Shown here: positions 6,527-14,443 of the stretch, in pieces
Layout of the letters: each line of letters starts with the position of its first letter
Position numbering within the stretch: the stretch's first letter is position 1
NCBI RefSeq assembly: GCF_022664455.2
Contig: NZ_JAKRKC020000001.1
Coordinates: forward strand, 4,531,001-4,595,000
DNA: 64,000 nucleotides
Direction: 5' to 3'
Source of the DNA: Actinomadura luzonensis
GTDB lineage: Bacteria; Actinomycetota; Actinomycetes; Streptosporangiales; Streptosporangiaceae
The notes under the pieces: model-generated
Databases searched by the model: none
Seen by the model: the letters and a program-made list of their open reading frames with translations, nothing else
What the model was told of the DNA's origin: nothing
Made by a program: the position numbers and the translations under genes

Positions 6527-8542
6527 CTACGGGCCCGGGTCGGTGACCCCGGGCTCGGGTTCGAGCGGGCGGCGCGGCCGCGGCACCGGCCGGAAGGTGT
6601 GCGACGCCGGCTCGGCCCGCACGGCGTGCGCCCCGGCATCCGGCCGCACGGCGTGCGTTCCCGCGTCCGGCCGCGCGGCGTGCGAAGCGGTGTCGGGCCC
6701 CGGCCCCTGGGCGGGCCGGACGTCCGGGGCGGGTGGCGCGTCCGTGCCCGCCCGGCCGCGCGCCAGGCGCGGCACGCCGGCCCGCTTGAGCCGGATGCGC
6801 TCCTCCCGTGGCACCGGCCGCAGCCCGATCACGCGCGCCCCCGACGGCACCTGCCGCAGGTCGTGCGTGATGAGGATGGTGGTCCGCCCGGCCATGAGCC
6901 GCCCGAGCGGCCCCATGACCTGCGCGGCCGTCTCCTCGTCCAGCCCGGTCATGGGCTCGTCGAGCACCAGCACCGGGGCGTCGCGCAGCACGGCCCGCGC
7001 GATCGCGATCCGCTGCCGCTGCCCGCCGGACAGCAGCCGCCCCCGCTGGCCCACCGGCGTGTCGTACCCGTGGGGCAGCAGCTTGACGAAGTCGTGCACG
7101 CCGGCCGTCTCGGCGGCCCTGATGACCTCCTCCAGGGAAGCGCCGGGCCGCCCGTAGGCGATGTTGTCCCGCACCGACCCGGAGAACAGCAGCGTCTCCT
7201 GGTGCAGTACGGTGACGTTGTCGCGCAGCGACTCGCGCGTCAGGTCCCGGAGGTCGGCGCCGTCCAGCAGGATGCGGCCCTCGTCCGGGTCGTAGAAGCG
7301 CACGAGCAGCTTGGCCAGCGTGGACTTGCCCGCCCCGCTGGGGCCGGTGATCACGAGCACCTCGCCGGGCTCGGCGGCGAAGGACACCTCGCGCAGCGCG
7401 GGCCGCGCGGCCCGGCCCGGGTAGGCGAAGCTGACCCGGTCGAACTCCACCCGGCCCCGCCCGGGAGCGGCGGCGACCGCTCCGGGCGCGTCGGTGACGG
7501 CGGGCCTGGCCCGCAGCACCTCGATGATGCGGTCGGAGCCGGCGGCGGCCTCCGACACGGTCAGGGCCAGCTCGCCGAGCCCCTGGACCGCCGGGTAGAG
7601 CAGGGCCAGGTACGCGGCGAAGGCCAGCAGGCCGCCGATGGTCAGCCGGCCGGCGGCGATCTCCCACGCGCCGACGCCGAGGACGACGATCAGGCACGCG
7701 GTCTCGATGACCTGCACGACGGGGCCGTACAGGCCGGACAGCCACGCCTGCGTCAGGTTGGCGCGCAGCCACGTCCGTCCCTCGCGGTGCAGCCGGCGCG
7801 CCTCGTCGCGCTGCCGGTTGTAGGCCTGCACCAGCGGCTGGTTGGCCAGCCCCTCCTCCAGGACGCTGTTCATGGCGCCGTTGCTGTGCCGCTCGCGCGC
7901 CGCCGCGGTCCTGAACCTGGCCGCGAACACCTTCGAGACCAGCAGGAACGCCGGGATCAGGGCGAGCGTGACGAGCGCCAGGTCCCAGCGGACGAGGAAG
8001 GCGGCCCCGGCGAAGAACACGACGCTCGCCGCCGTGGTGATCGCCTTGACCAGCCCCGAGCCGACGAGCTCCTCGATGGCCTCGACGTCGTCGGTGAGCC
8101 GGGCGATGAGGTCGCCGAGCCGCCGGTTCTCGGCGTAGTCGGGCGCGAGCGTCTGCAGGTGGTCGAACACCCGGTCGCGCAGTCTCAGCAGGAATCGTTC
8201 GGCGCCGAGCGCGGTGGCGTACGTCCCGGCGAAGGACGCCAGCCCGGCGACCGCGGCGAGCCCGAGCCAGCTGAACGCGGGGGCCCAGAAGGCCTCCAGC
8301 CGCCGGGTGGTGAGCACCTCGTCGGTGATGTGACCGAACAGGCGGATCGCGGCGACCTCGCACAGCGCGGCGAGGACGGCGAACACCACTCCGGCCGCGA
8401 ACAACCGCCGCAGCCCGCGGGTGTCCGGCCAGAACTCGCGGAACGTCCGGCGAAGGGTGATCGCCGGCGCGAGTTCACGGCCGGAGGCGGCAAAGGAGAG
8501 CCGGCGGCTGAGCCGCCGGCTCTCATTGGGCGCTCTTAGCAC
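6527..8542 (-). CDS. ABC exporter (fused permease-ATPase half-transporter)
   Basis: About 671 residues; inner-membrane exporter expected to act as a homodimer since no partner half-transporter is present. A six-helix membrane domain (about residues 35-320) precedes an ATPase domain (about 345-570) with Walker A GPSGAGKST, signature [12 protein letters not shown], Walker B VLVLDEP and H-loop LITHDLRQV. The C-terminal ~75 residues are a low-complexity tail with near-repeats of HAVRPDAG. Start is uncertain: GTG 8557, 8554 and 8542 are all in frame. GTG 8542 overlaps the stop codon of the small upstream ORF (GTGCTAA), suggesting translational coupling. A 29-bp near-perfect palindrome lies within the first codons. 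TetR gene follows. Substrate unknown: drug, lipid or the small peptide are all possible. Confidence 0.92.
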   Translation of the reverse strand: MLRAPNESRRLSRRLSFAASGRELAPAITLRRTFREFWPDTRGLRRLFAAGVVFAVLAALCEVAAIRLFGHITDEVLTTRRLEAFWAPAFSWLGLAAVAGLASFAGTYATALGAERFLLRLRDRVFDHLQTLAPDYAENRRLGDLIARLTDDVEAIEELVGSGLVKAITTAASVVFFAGAAFLVRWDLALVTLALIPAFLLVSKVFAARFRTAAARERHSNGAMNSVLEEGLANQPLVQAYNRQRDEARRLHREGRTWLRANLTQAWLSGLYGPVVQVIETACLIVVLGVGAWEIAAGRLTIGGLLAFAAYLALLYPAVQGLGELALTVSEAAAGSDRIIEVLRARPAVTDAPGAVAAAPGRGRVEFDRVSFAYPGRAARPALREVSFAAEPGEVLVITGPSGAGKSTLAKLLVRFYDPDEGRILLDGADLRDLTRESLRDNVTVLHQETLLFSGSVRDNIAYGRPGASLEEVIRAAETAGVHDFVKLLPHGYDTPVGQRGRLLSGGQRQRIAIARAVLRDAPVLVLDEPMTGLDEETAAQVMGPLGRLMAGRTTILITHDLRQVPSGARVIGLRPVPREERIRLKRAGVPRLARGRAGTDAPPAPDVRPAQGPGPDTASHAARPDAGTHAVRPDAGAHAVRAEPASHTFRPVPRPRRPLEPEPGVTDPGP
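8496..8524. repeat. 29-bp perfect palindrome at the 5' end of the exporter gene
   Basis: Arms GAGAGCCGGCGGCT (8496-8509) and AGCCGCCGGCTCTC (8511-8524) are perfectly complementary around a single central base. In the transcript it would fold 12 nt after the stop of the 38-residue ORF and within the exporter's first codons, and it is followed by CTTTG. It could act as an attenuator, an RNA-level brake or a DNA operator. Confidence 0.9.
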
Positions 8543-8652
8543 CCCCAACCCCACCACCTACGCCGACCGCAGTGCCAGCGGCGACGCCAGCGACGTCGTC
8601 GACAGCCCCATCCCTGCTCGTACCCGACGTGAGTGAGCTGCGTGTTCGCCAT
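8536..8652 (-). CDS. Small Arg/Trp/Cys-rich ORF (38 aa) upstream of ABC exporter
   Basis: Not recognised. ATG 8652 is preceded by a strong ribosome-binding site, GGGGGAGGAACC. The product starts MANTQLTHVGYEQGWG and continues with a core of 10 Arg, 5 more Trp and Cys at positions 17, 28 and 38 (elements CRRRRW, WHCG, WWGWGC), giving a very basic peptide. The TAA overlaps the GTG that can start the exporter. Two readings are possible: a leader peptide whose rare Arg/Trp-dense translation controls the downstream hairpin and exporter, or a secreted/modified cationic peptide handled by the exporter. No peptide-modifying enzyme is close by. Two other frames of the same DNA are also open for short distances, so the coding status rests mainly on the ribosome-binding site and position. 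Confidence 0.5.
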   Translation of the reverse strand: MANTQLTHVGYEQGWGCRRRRWRRRWHCGRRRWWGWGC

Positions 8653-8708
8653 GGTTCCTCCCCCGTTGAACGGCTGAACACTTGACAATTCGGACGCTAC
8701 CCGCTCAA

Positions 8709-8737
8709 TTCGCATAAATCACGACATTTCATACGAA
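8709..8737. promoter_or_regulatory. Imperfect inverted repeat upstream of small ORF/exporter
   Basis: TTCGCATAAAT (8709-8719) faces ATTTCATACGAA (8726-8737), an imperfect dyad in the AT-richest part of this gap, 57-85 bp before the 38-residue ORF. A TTGACA-like box (8682-8687) is nearby on the plus strand. Candidate operator for the exporter unit. Confidence 0.4.
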
Positions 8738-8895
8738 AGGCGAGAAGCTTGACCAGTAAAACGCGGCGGAGAAGGCAATCCGCGTCCATTGTTCAAAGCG
8801 CCGTAAACAGGTAAAAGCGCAAAAGGCGCACAAAGCGGCGACCATCGGCGCTTCTCCCGGGGCCTCAGGCCGACCCGGCCCGATACTTTCGTCCG

Positions 8896-9051
8896 ATGGC
8901 ACGCCCGCATCTCTTCGGCCACCACTTCGGCCTGCTCCACCTGGTCTTCGACGGCACCGCCCACACGGCCGCCGCCCCTGTCACCGGCCTGCTCGGCCTG
9001 GCCCTCACCGTCGCGGGCGTCCGCCGGGGAGGCCGCCGGGACGAGGGGTGA
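8896..9051 (+). CDS. Small hydrophobic protein (51 aa), hypothetical
   Basis: Not recognised. Runs from ATG 8896 to TGA 9049-9051, with almost uniform G/C at third codon positions, which supports coding. The start is His/Leu-rich (MARPHLFGHHFGLLHLVF) and a likely membrane segment (VTGLLGLALTVAGV) precedes a basic end, RRGGRRDEG. It would be a one-pass membrane peptide with its tail in the cytoplasm. No ribosome-binding site is obvious (GTCCG precedes the ATG). It converges on the MarR gene with a 27-bp gap. Confidence 0.5.
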   Translation: MARPHLFGHHFGLLHLVFDGTAHTAAAPVTGLLGLALTVAGVRRGGRRDEG

Positions 9052-9078
9052 GGGGGGCCGCGGGGGCGGCCGGGGGCA

Positions 9079-9549
9079 TCAGCCCGGCTCCAGGTGCCGG
9101 GCGATGCGCTCGATGGCGGCGAGGTCGTCCGGGGTGAGCCGGTCGATGAAGTGACGGCGCACCGAGGCGAGGTGGGCCGGCGCCGCCTCCCGCAGCGCGG
9201 CCATGCCGTCGTCGGTGAGCACGAGCAGGCAGCCCCGGCCGTCGCTCGCGTCGGGCGCGCGGCGCAGCAGGCCACGGGCCTCCATCCGGGTGGCGTGCCG
9301 CGACAGCCGGCTGCGTGACCAGCCCATCTTCGCCGCCTGCTCGCCCAGGCCGCTGGTGTGCCCCGGACGCTCCGACAGCGTGCTGAGCACCTCGTAGTCG
9401 GCCTCGGAGAGCCCTGCCTCGGCCAGGTCGTGCGCCGTGCCGGTCTGCACGGCGATCATGATCCGCCGGAACGCCCGCCAGGCCCGTTCCTCGTCGGCGT
9501 CCAGCCAGCGCACCGTCCCGGCCGGCGTCTCCCGGCGTTTCGTTGACAT
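9079..9549 (-). CDS. MarR-family transcriptional regulator
   Basis: 156-residue winged-helix repressor. Dimerisation helices flank the winged HTH (about residues 50-110), with LSEADYEVLSTLSE, GWSRSRLSRHATRMEARGLL and the wing residues DASDGRG that are diagnostic for MarR. It is divergently transcribed from the FMN reductase-GNAT fusion, the normal arrangement of a MarR protein and its target. The 30-bp region between the two start codons contains dyad sequences (see 9541-9588), so it probably represses both genes and is released by a small aromatic or oxidant ligand; the ligand is inference. Confidence 0.93.
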   Translation of the reverse strand: MSTKRRETPAGTVRWLDADEERAWRAFRRIMIAVQTGTAHDLAEAGLSEADYEVLSTLSERPGHTSGLGEQAAKMGWSRSRLSRHATRMEARGLLRRAPDASDGRGCLLVLTDDGMAALREAAPAHLASVRRHFIDRLTPDDLAAIERIARHLEPG

Positions 9550-9588
9550 GTCATCAATCTACCGGATACGTTCGTTTCCATGTCAACG
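9541..9588. promoter_or_regulatory. MarR operator region between divergent genes
   Basis: A perfect long-range dyad, CGTTGACATG (9541-9550) and CATGTCAACG (9579-9588), overlaps both start codons because both proteins begin Met-Ser-Thr. Inside it lies GGATACG-TT-CGTTTCC (about 9564-9579), a 16-bp dyad with one mismatched pair, the usual size of a MarR site. Confidence 0.55.
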
Positions 9589-10653
9589 AACTTGCCGCGA
9601 ATCGTCGTGCTCGGCTGCAGCACCCGTCCCGGCGCCCTGGGGCCGCACGTCCTGCGATGGCTGATGGAGGCCACCGGGCCGCGAGCCGCCGCGCTCGGCG
9701 TCGAGCTGCAGCCGGTCGAGCTGGCCCAGCTCGGCCTACCGCTCCTGGACGAGGAGGAGCATCCGTCCTCAGGCGTCTACCGCAACGAGCACACCAGGCG
9801 GTGGAGCACCGTCGTCGACGGGGCGGACGGCTTCGTCGTCGTCACGCCCGAGTACAACTACGGCATGCCCGCGAGCCTGAAGAACGCCCTCGACTACCTC
9901 GGCCGCGAATGGGCGTGGAAGCCCGTCGGGTTCGTCAGTTACGGCAACACCTCGGCGGGCACCCGGTCCGTCCAGCACGCCAAGCAGGTCGTGACGACGC
10001 TGCGGCTGGTGCCGGTGGGCGCCACGGTCGCCATCCGCATCGCCGAGGCCGTGCACGAGGGGCGCCTGCGGCCCGACCCGGCCCGCGACAGGGCGGCCGA
10101 AGAGCTGCTGGAGGAGGTCGTCCAGGTGGCCGCCGCCCTCCGGCCCCTGCGCGAGCGGCACCGCTCCGGCTCCCGCCCGGGGCCGCTGCCGGGCTCTTAT
10201 CTGCGCCCGCTGTCCCCCGCCGACGCGCCCGAGGTGACCGTCCTGCAACGCTGCTGCTGGGTGGAGGAGGCCCTCGCCAACGACACGACGTCCCTGGCGC
10301 CGCTGCACGAGGACGTGGACGACGTGCGCGGCTGGCTGACCGATTGGCAGGCCACCGGCCTGTGGCTGAACGGCCGGTTGCTCGGCATGGTCAGGGCCCG
10401 CGCCGACGGGGACGACTGGCACGTGGGCCGGCTCGCCGTCGTCCCCGACCTGCGGGGCCGCGGGCTGGGCCGCGAGCTTCTCCGCGACGCCGAGGCCGCC
10501 GCTCCCGCGGGCGCCCGCGTCGTGCTGCACACCGGCGCCAACAGCCTGCGCAACCTCGCCCTCTACCGCAGCGAGGGTTTCCGGGCGCTGGAGTCCGACG
10601 GCGAGACGGTCATGCTGGTCAAGGCCGCCGCGCCGGCCGTCGCCGCAGGGTGA
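9580..10653 (+). CDS. NAD(P)H-dependent FMN reductase fused to GNAT acetyltransferase
   Basis: 357 residues with two domains. Residues 1-190 form a flavodoxin-like NADPH:FMN reductase (VVLGCSTRPGALGPHVLRWL; VVVTPEYNYGMPASLKNALDY; GFVSYGNTSAGTRSV, all FMN-binding landmarks). Residues about 205-350 are a GNAT N-acetyltransferase with the acetyl-CoA motif VVPDLRGRGLGRELL and the C-terminal NLALYRSEGFRAL. The frame is continuous with no stop or composition break at the junction, so the fusion looks genuine. Such a protein could reduce and acetylate the same toxic compound (for example a nitroaromatic or arylamine); this is inference. It starts at ATG 9580, divergent from marR, which likely controls it. 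Confidence 0.9.
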   Translation: MSTNLPRIVVLGCSTRPGALGPHVLRWLMEATGPRAAALGVELQPVELAQLGLPLLDEEEHPSSGVYRNEHTRRWSTVVDGADGFVVVTPEYNYGMPASLKNALDYLGREWAWKPVGFVSYGNTSAGTRSVQHAKQVVTTLRLVPVGATVAIRIAEAVHEGRLRPDPARDRAAEELLEEVVQVAAALRPLRERHRSGSRPGPLPGSYLRPLSPADAPEVTVLQRCCWVEEALANDTTSLAPLHEDVDDVRGWLTDWQATGLWLNGRLLGMVRARADGDDWHVGRLAVVPDLRGRGLGRELLRDAEAAAPAGARVVLHTGANSLRNLALYRSEGFRALESDGETVMLVKAAAPAVAAG

Positions 10654-10671
10654 GGGCCGGCGCGGCACAGA

Positions 10672-13398
10672 TCACGTCAGCGACGAGTACGCCACCACGC
10701 CGCGCCGCATCGCGTCCACGGCCTTGCCGGCCGTCTGCCTGATCCTGCTGCCCGGCGCGGAGGCGTTCTGGAGCTGCCCCAGCAGGTCCATGAGCTGCTT
10801 GATCCACCGGACGAAGTCACCGGCCGCCAGCTCGTTGCCGTTGACGCCGTCCATGAGCACCGCGTCCAGCGTGTGCCCCTTCGTCCACCGGAACGCCGCC
10901 CACGCGAACCCGAGGTCCGGCTCGCGCAGCGTGGACAGCCCGTGGTCGGACTCGATGCCCTCCAGCTCGCCCCAGAGCCGCAGCATGGCCGTCAGCGCGT
11001 CCTGCGCCCGGCCGGCCGGGATCTTCGGCCGCCGCGCGTCGTCGGCCGCCCGCGACTCGAACACCAGCGCCGACACGCACGCCGCCAGCTCGGCCGGGTC
11101 CAGCTCCTCCCACAGGCCCTGCCGCAGGCTCTCGGCGGTCAGCAGGTCGAGCTCGGTGTAGAGGCGGCCCAGCCGGCGGCCCTCGTCGGTGACCGCCTCG
11201 CCGTCGAGGTAGCCGAGCTGCTCCAGCACCGAGCAGATCCGGTCGAAGGTGCGGGAGATGACGTGCGAGCGGCCCTCGACCCGGCGGCGCAGCCCCTCGG
11301 TCTCGCGCAGCAGCTTGTAGTAGCGCTCGGCCCAGCGGGCGTGGTCCTCGCGCTGGTCGCAGCCGTGGCACGGGTGCTGGCGGATGCGCCGGCGCAGCTC
11401 GTTGACCTCGTCGTCCTCCACCGTGTGGTCACGCACCCGCGGCGGCTTGCCGAGGTCGCGGTCGCCGATCTTGGCCAGCAGCGTGGAGACCAGGTTGGCG
11501 CGTTCCTTCGGCGAGCGGCCGTTGAAGTTCTTCGGGATGCGCAGCTTCTCCAGCGGCTCCACCGGCACCGGGAAGTCCGCCGGGTCGAGCTTCTTGACCT
11601 GCTTGCCGATCGTCAGCACCAGCGGGCTCGGGCCGTGCCCGCGCGGGTTGCGGCCCGGGTCGAGCACGATCGCCAGGCCCGCCCGGCGCCCGCCCGGCAC
11701 CCGGATGACGTCGCCCGGCTGCAACGCCTCCAGCGACCGCACCGCCGCGGCCCGCCGGGCGGCGCCGCGCTGCTTGGACAGCTCGGCCTCCCGGTCCGTC
11801 AGCCGCCGCCGCAGCGCCGCGTACTCGGGGAAGTCGCCCAGGTGGCACGTCATGGCCTCCTGGTAGCCCTCCAGGGCCTCCTCGTGCTTGCGGAGCTGCT
11901 TGGCCAGCCCCACCACCGCCCGGTCGGCCTGGAACTGCGCGAAGGACTCCTCCAGCAGCGTGCGGGCCCGCTCGCGGCCGAACTGCCCCACCAGGTTGAC
12001 CGCCATGTTGTACGACGGCTGGAAGCTGGAGCGCAGCGGGTAGGTACGGGTGCCGGCCAGCCCCGCCACCGACAGCGGGTCCATGCCCGGCTGCCACAGC
12101 ACCACGGCGTGACCCTCGACGTCGATGCCCCGCCGCCCCGCCCGCCCCGTGAGCTGGGTGTACTCGCCGGGCGTCAGGTCGGCGTGGGTCTCGCCGTTCC
12201 ACTTGTCGAGCTTCTCGATCACGACGCTGCGGGCCGGCATGTTGATGCCCAGCGCCAGCGTCTCGGTCGCGAAGACCGCCTTGACCAGCCCCCGCGTGAA
12301 CAGCTCCTCCACGACCTCCTTGAAGGCCGGCAACATGCCCGCGTGGTGGGCGGCCAGGCCCCGCTCCAGGCAGTCGCGCCATTCGAGGTAGCCGAGCACG
12401 GCCAGGTCCTCGTCCGGCAGGTGGGCGGTGCGCTCGTCGACGAGCTGGCGGATCTCGTGCCGCTCGCGGTCGGTGGTGAGCCGGATGCCGGCGTACAGGC
12501 ACTGCTGCACCGCCGCGTCGCAGCCGGCCCGGGAGAAGATGAACGTGATCGCCGGCAGCAGCCCCTCGGAGTCGAGCTTCTCGATCACCTGCACCCGGTC
12601 CGGCGGCCGGGCCCGCTGCGGCCGGCCGTAGCCGCGGCCCCGCCCCCGCCCGGCGGTCAGCCGCTCGGCGTCCCTGGTGACCCGCATCAGCGTGGGGTTG
12701 ATGCGCGGCGTCAGGTCGTCGTTGACGAACAGGTCGTAGATGCGGTTGCCGACCATCATGTGCTGCCACAGCGGCACCGGGCGGTGCTCGTCGACGATCA
12801 CCGTGGTGTCGCCGCGCACGTCGCCCATCCACTCGCCGAACTCCTCGGCGTTGCTCACCGTGGCCGACAGCGCCACCAGCCGGACCGACTCCGGCAGGTG
12901 GATGATGACCTCCTCCCACACCGCGCCGCGGAAGCGGTCGGCGAGATAGTGGACCTCGTCCATCACCGCGAAGCCGAGCCCGGCGAGCGTGGCCGAGCCG
13001 GCGTACAGCATGTTGCGCAGCACCTCGGTGGTCATGACCACGATCGGGGCCTCGCCGTTGACGCTGTTGTCGCCGGTCAGCAGGCCCACCTTGGCGGTGC
13101 CGTAGCGCTTGACCAGGTCGTTGTACTTCTGGTTGGACAGCGCCTTGATGGGGGTGGTGTAGAAGCACTTCTGCCCCTGCTGCAGGGCCAGGTGGACGGC
13201 GAACTCGCCGACCACCGTCTTGCCCGACCCCGTCGGCGCCGCCACCAGGACGCCGTCGCCCGCCTCGAGGGCGCGGCAGGCGTCGAGCTGGAAGTCGTCC
13301 AGCGCGAAGTCGTAGAGACCTCGGAACGATGTGAGCGCGGCCCCGTCACCGGCGTGCTTCTGACGGAAGGCCGCGTAGCGTTCCGCTGGCGTTGTCAT
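10672..13398 (-). CDS. helY: ATP-dependent RNA helicase HelY (Ski2/Mtr4-like)
   Basis: 908 residues. Superfamily 2 helicase with Walker A APTGSGKT (residues 54-61), motif II DEVH (147-150), motif III ALSATVSN and C-terminal helicase motif QLTGRAGRRG, followed by a Ski2-type arch and C-terminal helical domain. It is predicted to unwind structured RNA in the cytoplasm. The gene ends the pafB-pafC-tatA-tatC cluster, as in mycobacteria, although here a lipid-kinase gene intervenes. Start is ATG 13398; TAGGCT lies 7 nt upstream with no ribosome-binding site, so the mRNA is probably leaderless. The length matches known HelY proteins. Confidence 0.96.
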   Translation of the reverse strand: MTTPAERYAAFRQKHAGDGAALTSFRGLYDFALDDFQLDACRALEAGDGVLVAAPTGSGKTVVGEFAVHLALQQGQKCFYTTPIKALSNQKYNDLVKRYGTAKVGLLTGDNSVNGEAPIVVMTTEVLRNMLYAGSATLAGLGFAVMDEVHYLADRFRGAVWEEVIIHLPESVRLVALSATVSNAEEFGEWMGDVRGDTTVIVDEHRPVPLWQHMMVGNRIYDLFVNDDLTPRINPTLMRVTRDAERLTAGRGRGRGYGRPQRARPPDRVQVIEKLDSEGLLPAITFIFSRAGCDAAVQQCLYAGIRLTTDRERHEIRQLVDERTAHLPDEDLAVLGYLEWRDCLERGLAAHHAGMLPAFKEVVEELFTRGLVKAVFATETLALGINMPARSVVIEKLDKWNGETHADLTPGEYTQLTGRAGRRGIDVEGHAVVLWQPGMDPLSVAGLAGTRTYPLRSSFQPSYNMAVNLVGQFGRERARTLLEESFAQFQADRAVVGLAKQLRKHEEALEGYQEAMTCHLGDFPEYAALRRRLTDREAELSKQRGAARRAAAVRSLEALQPGDVIRVPGGRRAGLAIVLDPGRNPRGHGPSPLVLTIGKQVKKLDPADFPVPVEPLEKLRIPKNFNGRSPKERANLVSTLLAKIGDRDLGKPPRVRDHTVEDDEVNELRRRIRQHPCHGCDQREDHARWAERYYKLLRETEGLRRRVEGRSHVISRTFDRICSVLEQLGYLDGEAVTDEGRRLGRLYTELDLLTAESLRQGLWEELDPAELAACVSALVFESRAADDARRPKIPAGRAQDALTAMLRLWGELEGIESDHGLSTLREPDLGFAWAAFRWTKGHTLDAVLMDGVNGNELAAGDFVRWIKQLMDLLGQLQNASAPGSRIRQTAGKAVDAMRRGVVAYSSLT

Positions 13399-13405
13399 AC
13401 CCGCC

Positions 13406-13411
13406 AGCCTA
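13406..13411 (-). promoter_or_regulatory. Leaderless -10 box for helY
   Basis: On the minus strand TAGGCT is followed by 7 nt and ATG 13398, with no ribosome-binding site between. Confidence 0.5.
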
Positions 13412-13484
13412 CCGAAACCGCCATTCCGGTCCGTCCCGCCGCGTGCCGGGGGCTCCCGGCCCCGGCGCCTTTACAAAGTAGATC

Positions 13485-14402
13485 TCATACGAGGACGCGC
13501 AGCGCGCCCGGCTGGACCTCGCACTCCACCGGCACCGGCCCGACGCGCTCCCCGTCGGCGTAGGCCACCATGCCGTCGAGGAGATCGCGCACCGGGTCGC
13601 CGCCCAGGGTCTCCAGCCGGACCGTGCGCGCCCGGCGCATCGTCACCGCGCGGTGCCCGACGTGGGTCCCCCGGTAGACGCTGGGGAAGACGCGCAGGAA
13701 CTCGCCCTTGGAGATCGCCTCCACCATCAGCACGTCGAGCAGCCCGTCGTCGGGCCGCGCGTCGGGGCAGACCCGCATGCCGGCGCCGTAGGAGCGGGTG
13801 TTGGCCACCGCCACCAGCATGGCCTCGCGCTCGATGACCTCCTCCCCGTCCAGGACGAGCCGGAACGGGACGGGCCGGAACGTGCGCAGCTCCCCCACCA
13901 CGGCCCGTACGTACCGGCCGGAGCCGGCGGGCCAGGTGAGCCGGTTGGCCCGCTCGTTGACGCGGGAGTCGAACCCGCAGGCCACCACGCCGGCGAACAG
14001 CTCCTCGGCCCGCCCGGCGCGCACGCGGGCGGCGTCGACCAGCCGCGACTTCATGCGCAGCACCACGCGGGCGGCGGCCAGCGGGTCCTTGCACGGCACA
14101 CCGAGCGCGGCCGCGATGTCGTTGCCGGTGCCCGCCGGGATGATGCCGAGCGGCACGTCGGTGCCGGCCACGGCCTGCACGGCCAGGTGGACCAGGCCGT
14201 CTCCGCCGAAGGCCACGAGCGCGTCGGGCCGCTCTGCGACGGCGGTGCAGGCGCGTTCGAGCGCGTCTGCGGCGTCGTCGCCGACGATCACCGACAGCTC
14301 GGCGCCGCCGGCGCGCAGGCGGCGCGCCACGGGTTCGAGCTGGCGCAGCGTCCGGCCGCCCCGGGCGGCCGGGTTGACGAGCAGGGCGAGTTGGGGGGAC
14401 AC
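13485..14402 (-). CDS. Diacylglycerol/lipid kinase (YegS/DagK family)
   Basis: 305 residues. Cytosolic enzyme expected to phosphorylate diacylglycerol or a related lipid at the membrane face using ATP. The N-terminal catalytic domain has LLVNPAARGG, AFGGDGLVHLAVQ (the GGDG nucleotide loop) and IIPAGTGNDIAAALGV; the C-terminal beta domain contains CPDARPDDGLLDVLMVE. Length is typical. It sits between helY and tatC on the same strand with gaps of 86 bp and 41 bp, not strongly coupled to either. GTG 14402 is preceded by TAGGTT after 6 nt, consistent with a leaderless transcript of its own. The exact substrate is not determined by sequence. Confidence 0.93.
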   Translation of the reverse strand: MSPQLALLVNPAARGGRTLRQLEPVARRLRAGGAELSVIVGDDAADALERACTAVAERPDALVAFGGDGLVHLAVQAVAGTDVPLGIIPAGTGNDIAAALGVPCKDPLAAARVVLRMKSRLVDAARVRAGRAEELFAGVVACGFDSRVNERANRLTWPAGSGRYVRAVVGELRTFRPVPFRLVLDGEEVIEREAMLVAVANTRSYGAGMRVCPDARPDDGLLDVLMVEAISKGEFLRVFPSVYRGTHVGHRAVTMRRARTVRLETLGGDPVRDLLDGMVAYADGERVGPVPVECEVQPGALRVLV

Positions 14403-14408
14403 GCCCGG

Positions 14409-14414
14409 AACCTA
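14409..14414 (-). promoter_or_regulatory. Leaderless -10 box for lipid kinase
   Basis: Minus-strand TAGGTT, then 6 nt, then GTG 14402. Confidence 0.5.
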
Positions 14415-14443
14415 TCGCCTTCCGGGCGGAACGGGAATGCCCG

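Noticed and set aside
8560-8640. Alternative frames over the 38-residue ORF (one Gly/Ala/Val-rich peptide, one Ser/Leu peptide)
   Set aside because: Neither has a matching ribosome-binding site; the Gly/Ala frame lacks an ATG, the other is only 17 codons. Kept as a caution, not a call.
8682-8719. Plus-strand TTGACA with AT-rich sequence as a promoter
   Set aside because: No -10 hexamer at 16-18 bp spacing, and the next plus-strand gene is 200 bp away.
10873-13563. Long plus-strand open frame opposite helY
   Set aside because: It is the antisense shadow of a confidently identified helicase; composition is Arg/His/Val/Gln-biased with no domain, as expected from reversed GC-rich codons.
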